64,000 bases of DNA from Mariprofundus sp. NF (lineage in GTDB: Bacteria; Pseudomonadota; Zetaproteobacteria; Mariprofundales; Mariprofundaceae), in contig NZ_VWNC01000007.1 of assembly GCF_013387455.1 (NCBI RefSeq), positions 62,001 through 126,000 on the forward strand, in the 5' to 3' direction. The translations under genes were made by a program, and so were the position numbers. Every line of letters starts with the position of its first letter. Within the stretch, counting starts at the first letter, position 1. The notes under the pieces are model-generated. The model saw nothing but the letters and a program-made list of their open reading frames with translations, searched no databases and was not told the origin of the DNA. Positions 49,483-59,594 of the stretch are shown piece after piece.

Positions 49483-50553
49483 TCAGTTTTCATGCAAAGC
49501 AGGCTCATGACGCCGCTCCAGCACAATGGACACCACACTTTTCACCAGGGCAGCCATCGGTATGGCAATGACCACACCGACAATACCCCACAAGCTGCCA
49601 AACACCAGTATGGCCACAATAATTGCGATGGGATGCAGATTAACAATTTCAGAGAATAACCACGGCACAATCACATTGGCATCAATTGCCTGAACCACCG
49701 TATAGGCCAGCAGACTGTAGGCCATGGTATCGGTCCAGCCCCACTGGAAGAATGAGAGCAGAATCACCGGCACAGTCACCACAGCAGCACCTACAAACGG
49801 AATCCAGACCGAGATACCGGTAAGCACACCCAGCAGCAGCGCATATTCATGCCCCATCCACCAGAACACCAGCCACATCGCCAGCCCGACTATGAATGCT
49901 TCCCAGAATTTACCCCGGATATAGTTGCCAATCTGAATATCCAGCTCAGCCCAGACCCGTTGCAATAGTGAACGTTCTGTGGGCAGAAACTGCTGTGTCC
50001 AGGTGATAATCAGATTTTTATCCTTGAGAAAGAAGAAGACCATCACCGGCACCAGTACCGCATAGACCAGCAGGGTTATCATGCCCGGAATAGAGGCGAT
50101 CGAGAAGGTGAGCAGTGCCCCGCCCCACTCCTGCAGTTTCAACGCAATGGCGGCAATTACCTTCTGCAGAAAGGCCGGATTCATCCACTCAGCATGGTTG
50201 GCCTGCAGCTGCAACAGCATCTCTCTGATCGACTGCACATATTGCGGTGCATTCATCACCAGTCGTCCCACCTGTTCGGTTAACAGTGGCAGCACAGCCA
50301 ATAGCGCGAACATGATCAACAGCAGAGCACCACCACCTGCAACAGCGATAGCGACTAAACGTGGTGTTTTGCAGCGCTGCAGAAGATCAACCACGCCATC
50401 AAGGACATAAGCCAGTGCAATAGCCAGAAGAACCGGTGCCAGAATCGGCCCCAGCAGGAAGAGCAGAAAGAAAATAACCAGCAGTGAAGAGAGCAGCATC
50501 ACCAGCTCGGTGTCTGCCATTCGTTTCTTCAGCCAGTCAGTCAGGACGAACAT
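49483..50553 (-). CDS. AI-2E/PerM-family membrane permease
   Basis: A 356-residue protein with seven or eight hydrophobic helices, including LLSSLLVIFFLLFLLGPILAPVL-like N-terminal segment split by a helix boundary and the conserved DGVVDLLQRCKTPR loop. The C-terminal family region has PFVGAAVVTVPVILLSFF and VIVPWLFSEIVNLHPIAII. Members transport various small molecules or ions. The substrate is not assignable. The start is ATG 50553 after ggagaag. A longer frame lies inside the DUF4149 gene, whose end overlaps this start by 13 bases. Confidence 0.9.
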   Translation of the reverse strand: MFVLTDWLKKRMADTELVMLLSSLLVIFFLLFLLGPILAPVLLAIALAYVLDGVVDLLQRCKTPRLVAIAVAGGGALLLIMFALLAVLPLLTEQVGRLVMNAPQYVQSIREMLLQLQANHAEWMNPAFLQKVIAAIALKLQEWGGALLTFSIASIPGMITLLVYAVLVPVMVFFFLKDKNLIITWTQQFLPTERSLLQRVWAELDIQIGNYIRGKFWEAFIVGLAMWLVFWWMGHEYALLLGVLTGISVWIPFVGAAVVTVPVILLSFFQWGWTDTMAYSLLAYTVVQAIDANVIVPWLFSEIVNLHPIAIIVAILVFGSLWGIVGVVIAIPMAALVKSVVSIVLERRHEPALHEN

Positions 50554-51032
50554 GCTTCTCCGGGTTTGGTCGGCCCTAAAGCAACCAGTGCGGCAGCTGT
50601 GATGGCTGCAATCAGGTGAATTGAGGCGCTCACCCCGTGCCACATACCGAACTGCTTGCGAAGCGGATGCTCATCGGTCACAGCATCCAGCGAAGCGATC
50701 TGCACTTTTAACTCCGCCAGAATCGGTGAAATCGTGTACTCATTGGCCACGATTAGGGCCGTAACCAGAGCCAGAAGCCCCCAGCGCAAGCGGCCGATCT
50801 GCATGCCTGCGCTACGCATACGCAACCAGAAAACAATCACGGCAGCAGAGAGCAGCATCAGCCCCAAATTGGCCATATGAAAAATCTCCCCGGCAAGTGC
50901 GCCTGCCAGAGAAACTGAACCGGCTTTGTCAAAGAGAACCGGAGCCACAATAAAACCGGGCACAACCAGCAGCCCCAACATCAGTGCCAGACTGAGTCGA
51001 ACCGAACCGATGCGAATGCACTCAACTCTCAA
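50541..51032 (-). CDS. DUF4149/TMEM205-like membrane protein
   Basis: A 163-residue protein with four predicted membrane helices: LSLALMLGLLVVPGFIVAPVLF, NLGLMLLSAAVIVFWL, LLALVTALIVANEY and SIHLIAAITAAALVAL. The GFIVAPVLF and FGMWHGVSASIHL segments match the DUF4149 pattern. Function unknown. It lies between greA and the permease on the same strand, with a hairpin element just upstream (51067-51158). Confidence 0.85.
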   Translation of the reverse strand: MRVECIRIGSVRLSLALMLGLLVVPGFIVAPVLFDKAGSVSLAGALAGEIFHMANLGLMLLSAAVIVFWLRMRSAGMQIGRLRWGLLALVTALIVANEYTISPILAELKVQIASLDAVTDEHPLRKQFGMWHGVSASIHLIAAITAAALVALGPTKPGEACSS

Positions 51033-51066
51033 TATGAACTCCTCTTCACGATCAACCTGCTTCTAC

Positions 51067-51158
51067 CCGCACATGGATGTGCGGCGGGCGAAGCCCGTAA
51101 GCGCAGCAAAACCACGCTTTTGCTGCGCGGCCAAGCAAAACTCATGGACGAGTTTTGC
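51067..51158. repeat. Serial-hairpin element (copy 3)
   Basis: Four consecutive perfect inverted repeats: 51067-51084 (8-bp arms, 2-base loop, core CATCCATG on the minus strand), 51085-51097 (5-bp arms), 51101-51128 (11-bp arms, minus-strand loop GCGTGG) and 51135-51158 (9-bp arms, minus-strand loop GTCCAT). The CATCCATG tip and the CGTGG loop flanked by GCAAAA/TTTTGC match copy 2 at 26.2 kb, while most stem bases differ. It lies 13 bases after the greA stop and could also work as an attenuator or RNA-stability element for downstream DUF4149 and permease genes. Confidence 0.75.
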
Positions 51159-51170
51159 GGATCAATCAAA

Positions 51171-51644
51171 TCAAACGTAACTGATCTCCTGAACCTCATA
51201 CTCACGTTCACCACTGGGAGCCTGCACCACAATCACATCACCCTGCTCTTTACCGATCATAGCTCGCGCAATCGGAGAGGTAATGGATACTTTGCCCGCC
51301 TCAATATTGGCCTCATCAACGCCAACCACCTGATAGGTCACTTCTGTGCCCTCATCAAGGTCGATCAACTCCACCGTTGCTCCGAAGACAATCTTCTCGG
51401 AAGTGATAGTAGCCGGGTCAATAATGTGAGCACGGGCCAGCGTATCCTCAATCTGAGAGACGCGCCCTTCATTCATGCCCTGCTCTTCCTTGGCAGCGTG
51501 GTATTCGGCATTTTCGGAGAGGTCACCGTGTGCACGCGCCACTTCAATCGTTCTCACGATCCTGTGACGATTCTCCCCCTTCAGATAAGCGAGAGTTTCA
51601 CGCAGCGTTTCAGCGCCCTGTTTAGTCATCGGTACACGTTCCAA
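51171..51644 (-). CDS. greA: Transcription elongation factor GreA
   Basis: Rescues backtracked RNA polymerase by stimulating transcript cleavage. The 157 residues equal the family norm (158). The N-terminal coiled coil carries the two acidic tip residues in HGDLSENAEYHAAKEEQ, and the C-terminal FKBP-like domain ends ITSPIARAMIGKEQGDVIVV. It follows carB by 31 bp, the common proteobacterial carB-greA order. Confidence 0.97.
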   Translation of the reverse strand: MERVPMTKQGAETLRETLAYLKGENRHRIVRTIEVARAHGDLSENAEYHAAKEEQGMNEGRVSQIEDTLARAHIIDPATITSEKIVFGATVELIDLDEGTEVTYQVVGVDEANIEAGKVSITSPIARAMIGKEQGDVIVVQAPSGEREYEVQEISYV

Positions 51645-51675
51645 ATAGTTCTCCTAACCCCTAACGATTCACGCC

Positions 51676-54600
51676 TTACTGGCGGTGGTATTCCTGAATA
51701 CTTTTTACGACAGTTACATCCGAGTGACCGGCAATGGCCTGTGCAGCAGCAAGACCGCCGGCCATGGTTGTGTAGTAGGCGATACCACGATCCAGCGTTG
51801 CCTCACGAATCGATTTGGAATCCTTGATCGCCTGTTCACCTTCGGTGGTGTTAATAATCAATTTCACTTCATCATTAAGCAGGCGGTCAACAATATGCGG
51901 ACGCACACCATCGGTCACCTTGGCAACACTCTCGGAAGCCACACCGGCATCAGCCAGTGCCTGATGAGTACCGCTGGTGGCCAGCAGTTTAAATCCCGCC
52001 CCTGTTAATACGCGACCAATCTCAACGGCATGGGCTTTATCACATTCACGAACCGAGATAAATGCACGCCCTGATTCCGGCAGCCGCACGCCGCCGCCAA
52101 GCTGCGCTTTGGAGAAGGCAGCGGTGAAGGTGGTGGCAATACCCATCACTTCACCTGTTGATTTCATCTCTGGAGAGAGCAGCGGATCAACACCACGGAA
52201 CTTCACAAACGGGAAGACCGCCTCTTTCACAGCTTTGAAATCTTTCGGCTGCGGAATCTCACTAATACCCTGCTCATCAAGTGACTGACCGGCCATGATA
52301 CGCGCTGCAATCTTAGCCAGCGGTTTGCCGGTTGCCTTGGATACAAACGGCACCGTACGTGAGGCGCGTGGATTGACCTCCAGCACATAAATGGTTTCAC
52401 CCTGAATAGCGAACTGAATATTGAGCAGTCCCTTGACGTTCAGAGCCAGTCCCAGTGCCTCAGTCTGACGAATCACCTCAGCCACAATCTCGTCAGAGAT
52501 CGAATGCGGCGGCAGGCAGCAGGCTGAATCGCCTGAATGCACACCAGCCTCTTCGATATGCTCCATAATGCCGCCGATCACTACCCGCTTACCATCAGCC
52601 AGGGCATCGACATCAAGCTCAATGGCCTGATTAAGAAAACGATCCAGCAGAACCGGATGATCAGGGGATGCCTGCACAGCCTCGCGCATATAACGCAGCA
52701 GACCCTTTTCGTTGTGTACAATCTGCATCGCACGGCCACCCAACACATAGGATGGTCGCACCACGACCGGATAACCGATCTCATTGGCCACAGCAACAGC
52801 CTCTTCAGTAGAACGGGCTGTACCATTCTCAGGCTGTTTCAGCTTCAGCTGATGCAGCAGCTGCTGGAAACGTTCACGATCCTCAGCCAGATCAATCATA
52901 TCAGGCGAGGTACCGATAATCGGCACACCGGCCGCTTCCAGTGACTCGGCCAGTTTCAGTGGCGTCTGACCACCAAACTGCACGATCACACCATAGGGTT
53001 TTTCCACATCAACTATGGCCATCACATCTTCATAGGTCAGTGGTTCAAAATAGAGGCGATCTGAGGTGTCGTAATCGGTAGATACGGTTTCAGGGTTACA
53101 GTTGACCATGATGGTCTCATAACCATCGTCTGAGAGTGCAAAGGCTGCATGCACGCAGCAGTAGTCAAACTCAATGCCCTGCCCGATGCGGTTGGGACCA
53201 CCACCAAGCACCATAATCTTTTTGGCATCGGTAGGCCGCGCTTCACACTCATCTTCATAGGTAGAGTAGAGATATGGCGTATTGGCTTCAAACTCCGCAG
53301 CACAGGTATCTACACGTTTAAATGCCGGATTCACACCTGCTGCCTGACGTGCTTTGCGCAGGCTTAACTCATCACTGCCCAACAGCTGTGCCAGACGCAG
53401 ATCAGAAATGCCTTCGCGTTTGGCCTGGCGCCACTCATCCGCACTTAGTGAAGCAACATCACGACCGCAAAGGGTGGTTTCCAGCGTAATCACAGCTGTG
53501 ATCTCACGGATAAACCATGGATCAACATGCGAGACATCAAACACCCGCTCTTCAGACCAGCCGGCGCGCAGCGCTTCACCGATCCACCAGAGGCGCTCAG
53601 CCCTTGGTACAGCAAGTTTCTCCTGCAGGAATCGATCCTCATCAACATCATCAGGAATCGTGAAATCAAAACCACAGGAACCGGTCTCAAGGCCACGCAT
53701 CGCTTTACCCAGGGATTCGGTAAAGCAGCGACCAATGGCCATCACCTCACCCACAGACTTCATCTGTGTGGTCAGGCGTGTATCGGCACCCTGAAACTTC
53801 TCAAAAGCAAAACGTGGCAATTTGGTGACCACATAATCGATGGTCGGCTCAAAGGCAGCCCAGGTTTCACCGGTAATATCGTTACGGATCTCATCAAGGG
53901 TGTAACCCACAGCCAGCTTGGCCGCAATCTTGGCGATCGGGAAACCGGTGGCTTTAGAGGCAAGGGCAGAGGAGCGGGATACACGCGGATTCATCTCAAT
54001 AACAATCAGACGCCCATCTTTAGGGTTAACGGCGAACTGAACATTGGAGCCGCCTGTCTCCACACCGATCTCACGCAGGATGGCAATCGAGGCATCACGC
54101 ATCTTCTGATACTCTTTATCGGTCAGTGTCTGGGCAGGAGCCACGGTAATCGAGTCACCGGTATGCACACCCATGGCATCGAAGTTCTCAATCGAGCAGA
54201 TAATGACGCAGTTATCAGCGTGATCGCGCATCACCTCCATCTCATACTCTTTCCAGCCGATAATTGACTCTTCAACAAGAATCTCATCGGTAGGTGAAGC
54301 ATCAAGGCCGGAAGCTGCAATCTGTTCCAGCTCTTCAGGGTTATAAGCGATACCGCCACCGGAGCCGCCAAGTGTGAAGGATGGACGAATAATGATCGGG
54401 TAGCCGATCTCAATCGCCAGTGCGCGCGTCTCTTCCATGGAGTGGGCAAAACCGCCGCGCGCCATCTCCAGACCTATATGGTCCATCGCATGTTTGAAGC
54501 GTTCGCGATCCTCCGCTTTATCGATCGCATCGGGCTGGGCACCGATCAGTTTCACATTGAACTTTTCAAGGATGCCGTGTTTATTCAACGAGAGTGCGCA

Positions 54601-54891
54601 GTTGAGTGCCGTCTGGCCGCCCATGGTTGGCAGAATCGCATCAGGCCGCTCCTTCTCGATAATCTTGGCAACAACCTCCCAGGTTACCGGCTCAATGTAG
54701 GTGGCATCGGCAAACTCGGGGTCGGTCATAATCGTAGCGGGATTGGAGTTGACCAGGATGACCCGGAACCCCTCTTCCTTGAGCGCTTTACAGGCTTGAA
54801 CACCTGAATAGTCGAACTCGCAGGCCTGACCGATTACAATCGGACCGGCTCCCAGAATCATGATGGATTGAATATCATTACAGCGTGGCAT
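51676..54891 (-). CDS. carB: Carbamoyl-phosphate synthase large subunit
   Basis: Makes carbamoyl phosphate from bicarbonate, ammonia and two ATP for arginine and pyrimidines. From ATG 54891 it has 1071 residues (E. coli 1073). The sequence starts [18 protein letters not shown]. It contains two homologous ATP-grasp halves (each with GGQTALN or GGQTPLK and EVNPRASR or EMNPRVSR), followed by the C-terminal MGS-like allosteric domain ([17 protein letters not shown]). An aaggag site lies 11 bases upstream of the chosen start. A longer frame would add 14 residues. carA is not in the window. Confidence 0.97.
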   Translation of the reverse strand: MPRCNDIQSIMILGAGPIVIGQACEFDYSGVQACKALKEEGFRVILVNSNPATIMTDPEFADATYIEPVTWEVVAKIIEKERPDAILPTMGGQTALNCALSLNKHGILEKFNVKLIGAQPDAIDKAEDRERFKHAMDHIGLEMARGGFAHSMEETRALAIEIGYPIIIRPSFTLGGSGGGIAYNPEELEQIAASGLDASPTDEILVEESIIGWKEYEMEVMRDHADNCVIICSIENFDAMGVHTGDSITVAPAQTLTDKEYQKMRDASIAILREIGVETGGSNVQFAVNPKDGRLIVIEMNPRVSRSSALASKATGFPIAKIAAKLAVGYTLDEIRNDITGETWAAFEPTIDYVVTKLPRFAFEKFQGADTRLTTQMKSVGEVMAIGRCFTESLGKAMRGLETGSCGFDFTIPDDVDEDRFLQEKLAVPRAERLWWIGEALRAGWSEERVFDVSHVDPWFIREITAVITLETTLCGRDVASLSADEWRQAKREGISDLRLAQLLGSDELSLRKARQAAGVNPAFKRVDTCAAEFEANTPYLYSTYEDECEARPTDAKKIMVLGGGPNRIGQGIEFDYCCVHAAFALSDDGYETIMVNCNPETVSTDYDTSDRLYFEPLTYEDVMAIVDVEKPYGVIVQFGGQTPLKLAESLEAAGVPIIGTSPDMIDLAEDRERFQQLLHQLKLKQPENGTARSTEEAVAVANEIGYPVVVRPSYVLGGRAMQIVHNEKGLLRYMREAVQASPDHPVLLDRFLNQAIELDVDALADGKRVVIGGIMEHIEEAGVHSGDSACCLPPHSISDEIVAEVIRQTEALGLALNVKGLLNIQFAIQGETIYVLEVNPRASRTVPFVSKATGKPLAKIAARIMAGQSLDEQGISEIPQPKDFKAVKEAVFPFVKFRGVDPLLSPEMKSTGEVMGIATTFTAAFSKAQLGGGVRLPESGRAFISVRECDKAHAVEIGRVLTGAGFKLLATSGTHQALADAGVASESVAKVTDGVRPHIVDRLLNDEVKLIINTTEGEQAIKDSKSIREATLDRGIAYYTTMAGGLAAAQAIAGHSDVTVVKSIQEYHRQ

Positions 54892-55060
54892 CGGCGTGGC
54901 TTCTCCTTGATCGGAACATTGAATTCCAGACACAGAAAACGGGCAAGTTCATGACTCACCCGCCAATTCGCCAACCCTAGCGTGACTGGGCTATCGGGAA
55001 AAGGTGCAAGGTGAATTATTTTTGATGATTGAGCATAGCAGAGGTGCGGCTCTGTTCTCT

Positions 55061-55228
55061 CTATTTTTGCACTGTTGTTTCATACCAGCCAAGTAGCTCA
55101 TCACCGGCCAGCGGTTCACAGATATAATAACCCTGTGCGATGTCGCAACCGTATTGGCTCAACAGCTCAAGTTCTTCAACTCTTTCAATACCTTTGGCCA
55201 CCACCTTCAAGCCGACATTATGACTAAT
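55061..55228 (-). pseudogene. C-terminal relic of an EAL-domain (c-di-GMP phosphodiesterase) gene
   Basis: About 55 codons encode the typical end of an EAL domain: VGLKVVAKGIERVEELELL, then YGCDIAQGYYICEPL. The upstream part (catalytic EAL, metal ligands) is missing. The frame continues upstream only as unrelated sequence inside the glycosyltransferase-family gene, whose stop lies at 55224. The relic shows that a full EAL gene once lay here and was cut, perhaps when the neighbouring genes arrived. No start codon fits and it is unlikely to be functional. Confidence 0.85.
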
Positions 55229-55832
55229 TGTCAATCTGCCAACCCATCGCAACCGCACGCTGAATATCCTCAGGCAGATCCACATCAAAGCTGAGATCAA
55301 GCAGCGCATAGGAGAGACTTAAAGCATCGATATGGGCCAGCGTCTGATCAACAACCTCAGCAGTTGACCAGTTTACATTCTCAAAGAGCGGATAATCTGC
55401 CCGCATGGCCAGCAGATCGTAACCGCCATCCTCAACCGGCCCGAGCACGACATCATTCTCTTTCAGCAAGCGGGCTGCAGTTAGTAGCCGCTGATCTGCC
55501 ATATGCGGCGAGTCGGTTCCCAGCAGCATGACCGCATCCGCCCCATCAGCAAAAGCAGAACTTACCTGCCGCTGCATGCGATCACCGAGATCGCCTTCAC
55601 CCTGATCGGTCACGGGCACTCCGAATGCACTGAAAAAAGGGTGTCCCGGATCATCTGCAGCGACCACGACCGATTCAAACAGTCGTTTTGCCCGCTTAAT
55701 CACTGTCGTAGCCATGGCCGCATGCAACTCGGCAGCTCTACTGGCAGAAAACTCAGTCATCAAACGGGTTTTTACACGCCCTGCCAGCGGTGCTTTACAC
55801 ATCACCACAACCCCGATGCCTGAAACTTTCAT
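55224..55832 (-). CDS. TIGR04282-family (DUF2064) glycosyltransferase-like protein
   Basis: A 202-residue protein with a nucleotide-diphospho-sugar transferase-like fold: VVVMCKAPLAGRVKTRL at the N-terminus, GDLGDRMQRQ, VMLLGTDSPHM and VLGPVEDGGYDLLAM. These features define the DUF2064/TIGR04282 family, named for a link with arsenosugar biosynthesis, though many members have no known product. It is coupled to its usual partner, the TIGR04283 protein (stop and start share a base). Its 3' end overlaps the EAL relic by a few bases. Confidence 0.88.
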   Translation of the reverse strand: MKVSGIGVVVMCKAPLAGRVKTRLMTEFSASRAAELHAAMATTVIKRAKRLFESVVVAADDPGHPFFSAFGVPVTDQGEGDLGDRMQRQVSSAFADGADAVMLLGTDSPHMADQRLLTAARLLKENDVVLGPVEDGGYDLLAMRADYPLFENVNWSTAEVVDQTLAHIDALSLSYALLDLSFDVDLPEDIQRAVAMGWQIDN

Positions 55833-56521
55833 CAGCGCGACTGCCTGTAGATTAGTGCAAGCTGATCAGCAGGCCTACCCAGCCAGAAGAGCAGTCGAAT
55901 CTTCCACATCAGCAGCACTGTCCTGAAAATACCGGAGTGCTGCCAGCGACGAGAACTGGTGATCACCTTCTGCCTCAAACAGGCGATCTTACCCTCTCGT
56001 TTAAGCGCCTTTGAGAGCGCGATATCCTCCATCAATGGCAGATCAGCAAAGCCGCCGATCTTCTCAAACAGCGTGCGGCGCACAAACTGACACTGATCAC
56101 CTGTACTGATACGACTCAATCGCGAGCGCAGATTCATCATCCAGCCAATCAGCGCAAAGGCGGGGTGAGAGCCAGATAGCCTGACATCGAAACGGCCACC
56201 GACATATTCAGGAGCCTTCATAGCCCCTTTCACAGCTGAAATATGGGTTGAAGTTATAACTGTATCTGCATGGATAAAAAGGAGAATATCACTTTCACAC
56301 TGTGCGGCACCGGCATTCATCTGCCGGGCTCGCCCTGCCTCTGAAGAGATCCACCGCAACCCTGATTGTTGCAGCATCTCAAGACTGCCATCGCTTGAAC
56401 CACCATCGACAATAATCAGCTCATCTGCGCCAAGCTGCTGCATCCGTTTAATCATATCCGGTAAAACCCGATACTCATTGAAGATCGGAATAATCACCGC
56501 AACGCTAAGATCATCCTTCAA
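55832..56521 (-). CDS. TIGR04283-family glycosyltransferase 2
   Basis: A 229-residue GT-A fold protein: AVIIPIFNEYRVLPDMI, ELIIVDGGSSDGS, the GRARQMNAGA segment, LLFIHADT (metal-binding Asp) and a C-terminal hydrophobic helix region. It belongs to the TIGR04283 group that almost always accompanies DUF2064 proteins, as here. The acceptor is unknown. Its start overlaps the end of the ATP-grasp-like gene by 11 bases, so three genes form one unit. Confidence 0.9.
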   Translation of the reverse strand: MKDDLSVAVIIPIFNEYRVLPDMIKRMQQLGADELIIVDGGSSDGSLEMLQQSGLRWISSEAGRARQMNAGAAQCESDILLFIHADTVITSTHISAVKGAMKAPEYVGGRFDVRLSGSHPAFALIGWMMNLRSRLSRISTGDQCQFVRRTLFEKIGGFADLPLMEDIALSKALKREGKIACLRQKVITSSRRWQHSGIFRTVLLMWKIRLLFWLGRPADQLALIYRQSR

Positions 56522-57578
56522 CGCTTAACGGTACCCAGCCACTGCCCGGCTCACGGAAATTGGTCACCTGCCCACGCCAGGCACGACCGGCCAGGGCAAT
56601 CAGCTTGTCTCCATGCATATAGAGGCGAATATCAAACTTCATGCTCTGCCCTTCTACCTCAACCATGGATGCCGGAACCAGCTGCTGTACAATGGTCTCT
56701 TCGATATCCAGTGATTCAAAGCGTTTACGACTCATGGCCTTGCCGAGCACAACACCCTTACCACCATGACGTGCTGAAGGCTTAAATACCCACTGCTTGC
56801 GCTCAGCCCAGGCCCGGTCCCTGTCGAACTCAGCCAGTTGCACAGTTTGTGGTGTTACCGCACGAATGCTCTCAACGGCATCAGAGTCGACGCACTGCTC
56901 AAGCAGCCCCTCACGCCACCAGTCTACCATGCGTGATTTATCACCGATCAGTGCATAACTGCGTGGATGCGGATTAATCACCACCTGGCCGATCTCATAA
57001 GCTGCGCGAACATGTGCGACATCCGCCGCCTCAAGGTAAAAATCGGTATGGCGATTGTAGATGGCATCAATGCGCACATCATTCACAAACAATCCGTCAT
57101 TGGTGCGCTGAATATCTTCAGGACTTACCACCACAACATGGCGCCCCTGCTGCTCAAGCAGCACGGCGTAGGCCTGCATCTCCGGATACATATACTGATT
57201 CGTTACATCTTCATCCATAATGGCAATGGTCGTCCAGTCGCCATGAAACATTTCAGTCAATCGTATTTCCAGTGAGCCGGGCAGCTCTGCAATCACTGGC
57301 TGAGGCATCCAGCGGTTATCACCAATGTACAGTCCACCGGCATTATTGTTGATCTCAATCAGTTTCGGGCCGTCCGGGGTGAGATGGAAATCAAAACCCA
57401 TCAACACGCTCGGCCACTGCGTCTTTATCTTTGCCATCTCAGGAAGATAGGGCTCCAGCAGCTTGAGATAGGCCGGATTATCCTTCAGAGCAAATACGCT
57501 GCGTGAAAAATTGAGCATGGTCGTGAAATCATGCAGTGGAATAGATACAGGGGTTTCGCTTGCCAGTGAGGTAACCAT
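56511..57578 (-). CDS. ATP-grasp-like protein of unknown substrate
   Basis: A 355-residue protein with ATP-grasp hallmarks: KPSARHGGKGVVLGKA (ATP-binding lysine and glycine loop), LMGFDFHL, PKLIEINNNAGG (acidic metal ligand and Asn) and VEGQSMKFDIRLYM. The order, with the EINNN-type motif placed before the KPSARHGGKG loop, suggests a circular permutation. Such enzymes ligate carboxylates to amines or thiols. The ATG at 57578 sits in CCATGG, overlapping the rlmN start on the other strand. No ribosome-binding site is clear. Confidence 0.8.
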   Translation of the reverse strand: MVTSLASETPVSIPLHDFTTMLNFSRSVFALKDNPAYLKLLEPYLPEMAKIKTQWPSVLMGFDFHLTPDGPKLIEINNNAGGLYIGDNRWMPQPVIAELPGSLEIRLTEMFHGDWTTIAIMDEDVTNQYMYPEMQAYAVLLEQQGRHVVVVSPEDIQRTNDGLFVNDVRIDAIYNRHTDFYLEAADVAHVRAAYEIGQVVINPHPRSYALIGDKSRMVDWWREGLLEQCVDSDAVESIRAVTPQTVQLAEFDRDRAWAERKQWVFKPSARHGGKGVVLGKAMSRKRFESLDIEETIVQQLVPASMVEVEGQSMKFDIRLYMHGDKLIALAGRAWRGQVTNFREPGSGWVPLSVEG

Positions 57579-58716
57579 GGCGCAAGACTATCTCAGAAAC
57601 ACGCACTCTGTCACAATGCGCCGCATGCCAAGTTCATCATCAACACCAAACAACAACGAAAAACCGCAACTGCCTGTCATTTCCCTGACTAAGCTGCAGC
57701 TGCTGATGAAAGACCGCGGTCAGCCCGCTTTTCGGGCCAAGCAGGTAATCGACTGGCGTAATAAGGGCGTTCTTGATCCGAACGAGATGAAAAACATACC
57801 CAATGAACTGCGCAACATTCTCAATGAAGAGGTGCTCTGTGAACCTCTGCGTCTGGTACGCCGCGAATGCTCTACAGATGGCACACGCAAATATGTCTTT
57901 GCGCTTAATCGCCCACGCATGGCGGGAAAGATGGTTGAAAGTGTGCTGATCCCTGAAGAGAGCCGTGGCACCGTCTGTATCTCTTCACAGGTCGGCTGTG
58001 TTCTCGACTGCCCATTCTGCCATACCGGCACACAGGCTTTTGAAGCCAATCTGACGGCAGGTGAAATCGTTGCTCAGGTATTGATGATCAAAGCGGATCT
58101 ACGCAATGAACCACTGGCCGAGGATCTGCACAATGAGGTCACACATATCGTCTATATGGGTATGGGTGAACCGCTGGCCAACGAAGCAGGGCTTCACGGT
58201 AGCCTGATTGCCCTGCTCTCAGATGACGGACTGAAACTCTCGCGTCGCAGAATCACGGTATCAACATCCGGACTGGTGCCCCAGATCAACAGGCTGGGGG
58301 AAGCCTTTAATGTTAATCTTGCCATCTCGCTGCACTCGGCCATCGACTCACTTCGCGACACTCTTGTACCGATCAACAAAAAACATCCGCTCAAACAGCT
58401 GCGTGACTGCCTGAACCGGTATTCGCTGGGCAAACAGCGTCATATCACACTGGAGTATGTGCTACTCAAAGAGACCAACGACAGAGATGAGGATATCCGA
58501 GCGCTGATCGATTTTGTCAATCCTGAGCGGGAACGGGTCAACCTCATCCAGTTTAACACCTACCCCGGCAGCCCCTATGCTGGAAGCGCAAAGGAACACA
58601 TGAGCAAATTCGCGCAACAGTTGATTTCAAAAGGAATTCGTGCCACTGTAAGGCGTTCTCGCGGAGAGGATATCATGGCGGCCTGCGGACAACTGAAAGC
58701 AGAGACACCAGAATAG
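57577..58716 (+). CDS. rlmN: Dual-specificity RNA methyltransferase RlmN
   Basis: Radical SAM enzyme that methylates C2 of A2503 in 23S rRNA and A37 in some tRNAs. From ATG 57577 (gtgaggt site, 5-6 bases upstream) it has 379 residues. The cluster cysteines are Cys141, Cys145 and Cys148 (CVLDCPFC). It also has VYMGMGEPLAN, ISLHSAID and the C-terminal catalytic Cys in MAACGQL. The first 35 residues are not conserved, and starts at 57616 or 57625 are possible but lack a ribosome site. It heads the rlmN-mtnP-pilF-rodZ group. Confidence 0.95.
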   Translation: MAQDYLRNTHSVTMRRMPSSSSTPNNNEKPQLPVISLTKLQLLMKDRGQPAFRAKQVIDWRNKGVLDPNEMKNIPNELRNILNEEVLCEPLRLVRRECSTDGTRKYVFALNRPRMAGKMVESVLIPEESRGTVCISSQVGCVLDCPFCHTGTQAFEANLTAGEIVAQVLMIKADLRNEPLAEDLHNEVTHIVYMGMGEPLANEAGLHGSLIALLSDDGLKLSRRRITVSTSGLVPQINRLGEAFNVNLAISLHSAIDSLRDTLVPINKKHPLKQLRDCLNRYSLGKQRHITLEYVLLKETNDRDEDIRALIDFVNPERERVNLIQFNTYPGSPYAGSAKEHMSKFAQQLISKGIRATVRRSRGEDIMAACGQLKAETPE

Positions 58717-58730
58717 TGAAGGGAGAGCAG

Positions 58731-59594
58731 ATGCAAACGCGCACGGGTATTATTGGTGGTAGCGGATTATATGACATTCAGGGCATTGAGGTAATCGACT
58801 CACTCAATATTGATACGCCCTACGGCAAGCCTTCAGATGAACTGCTGCTGGCCAGAATAAATGGCCATGAAGTGGTCTTCCTGCCTCGCCATGGCCGCGA
58901 CCATGCAACCCCACCCCATAAAATCAATTATCGCGCCAACATCTATGCCATGAAGCTGGCAGGCGTGAATCGCATCATCTCTATCTCTGCTGTCGGCTCG
59001 CTACGACAGGAGATTGAGCCCGGTCACTTTGTTCTCGTTGATCAATTTGTCGATCGCACCCACAGCAGAGAGGGCACCTTTTTCGATGGCCCTGTTGTCG
59101 CCCATGTATCCATGGCTGATCCGGTATGCGCATGCCTGAAATCATCACTTCTGAAAGCCTGCAACAGTGCCAGCATCACTACCCATGAAAATGGCAATTA
59201 TCTGGTCATGCAGGGGCCTCAATTTTCCACTCGCGCTGAATCAGAGCTCTATCGCAGCTGGGGCATGAATGTGATTGGCATGACCAACATGCCGGAAGCC
59301 AAACTGGCCCGTGAAGCAGAGATTTGCTACGCCACGGTGGCCATGAGTACCGATTACGACTGCTGGCATGAAGAGGAGGAGGATGTCTCGGTACAATCGA
59401 TCCTTGATGTCATGCGTGGCAATGGCGTTAAAGCACAGGCGATGTTGCAGAACTATTTCAATACGCTCTCAGCAGATGAGCTCTGCAGTTGTGGCTGCCC
59501 CACTGCCCTGGAACACGGTATTTTTGCCGATTTGAAAGTACAGAGTGATGATGCAATCCGGCCGATTCATGCGCTGGTAAAGAGATTTTTATGA
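58731..59594 (+). CDS. mtnP: S-methyl-5'-thioadenosine phosphorylase
   Basis: Splits methylthioadenosine into adenine and methylthioribose-1-phosphate for methionine salvage. The 287-residue protein has IIGGSGLYDI, LPRHGRDHATPPHKINYRAN, the MQGPQFSTRAESELYRSWG motif, and the MTAP-type STDYDCWHEEEE that separates it from purine nucleoside phosphorylase. ATG 58731 follows a gggaga site, and a GTG at 58716 would add five residues. It follows rlmN by 14 bp, and its end overlaps the pilF-like gene by four bases. Confidence 0.94.
   Translation: MQTRTGIIGGSGLYDIQGIEVIDSLNIDTPYGKPSDELLLARINGHEVVFLPRHGRDHATPPHKINYRANIYAMKLAGVNRIISISAVGSLRQEIEPGHFVLVDQFVDRTHSREGTFFDGPVVAHVSMADPVCACLKSSLLKACNSASITTHENGNYLVMQGPQFSTRAESELYRSWGMNVIGMTNMPEAKLAREAEICYATVAMSTDYDCWHEEEEDVSVQSILDVMRGNGVKAQAMLQNYFNTLSADELCSCGCPTALEHGIFADLKVQSDDAIRPIHALVKRFL

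Noticed and set aside
53527-54267. 246-codon open frame antisense to carB
   Set aside because: Shadow frame with no family similarity, while carB is intact.
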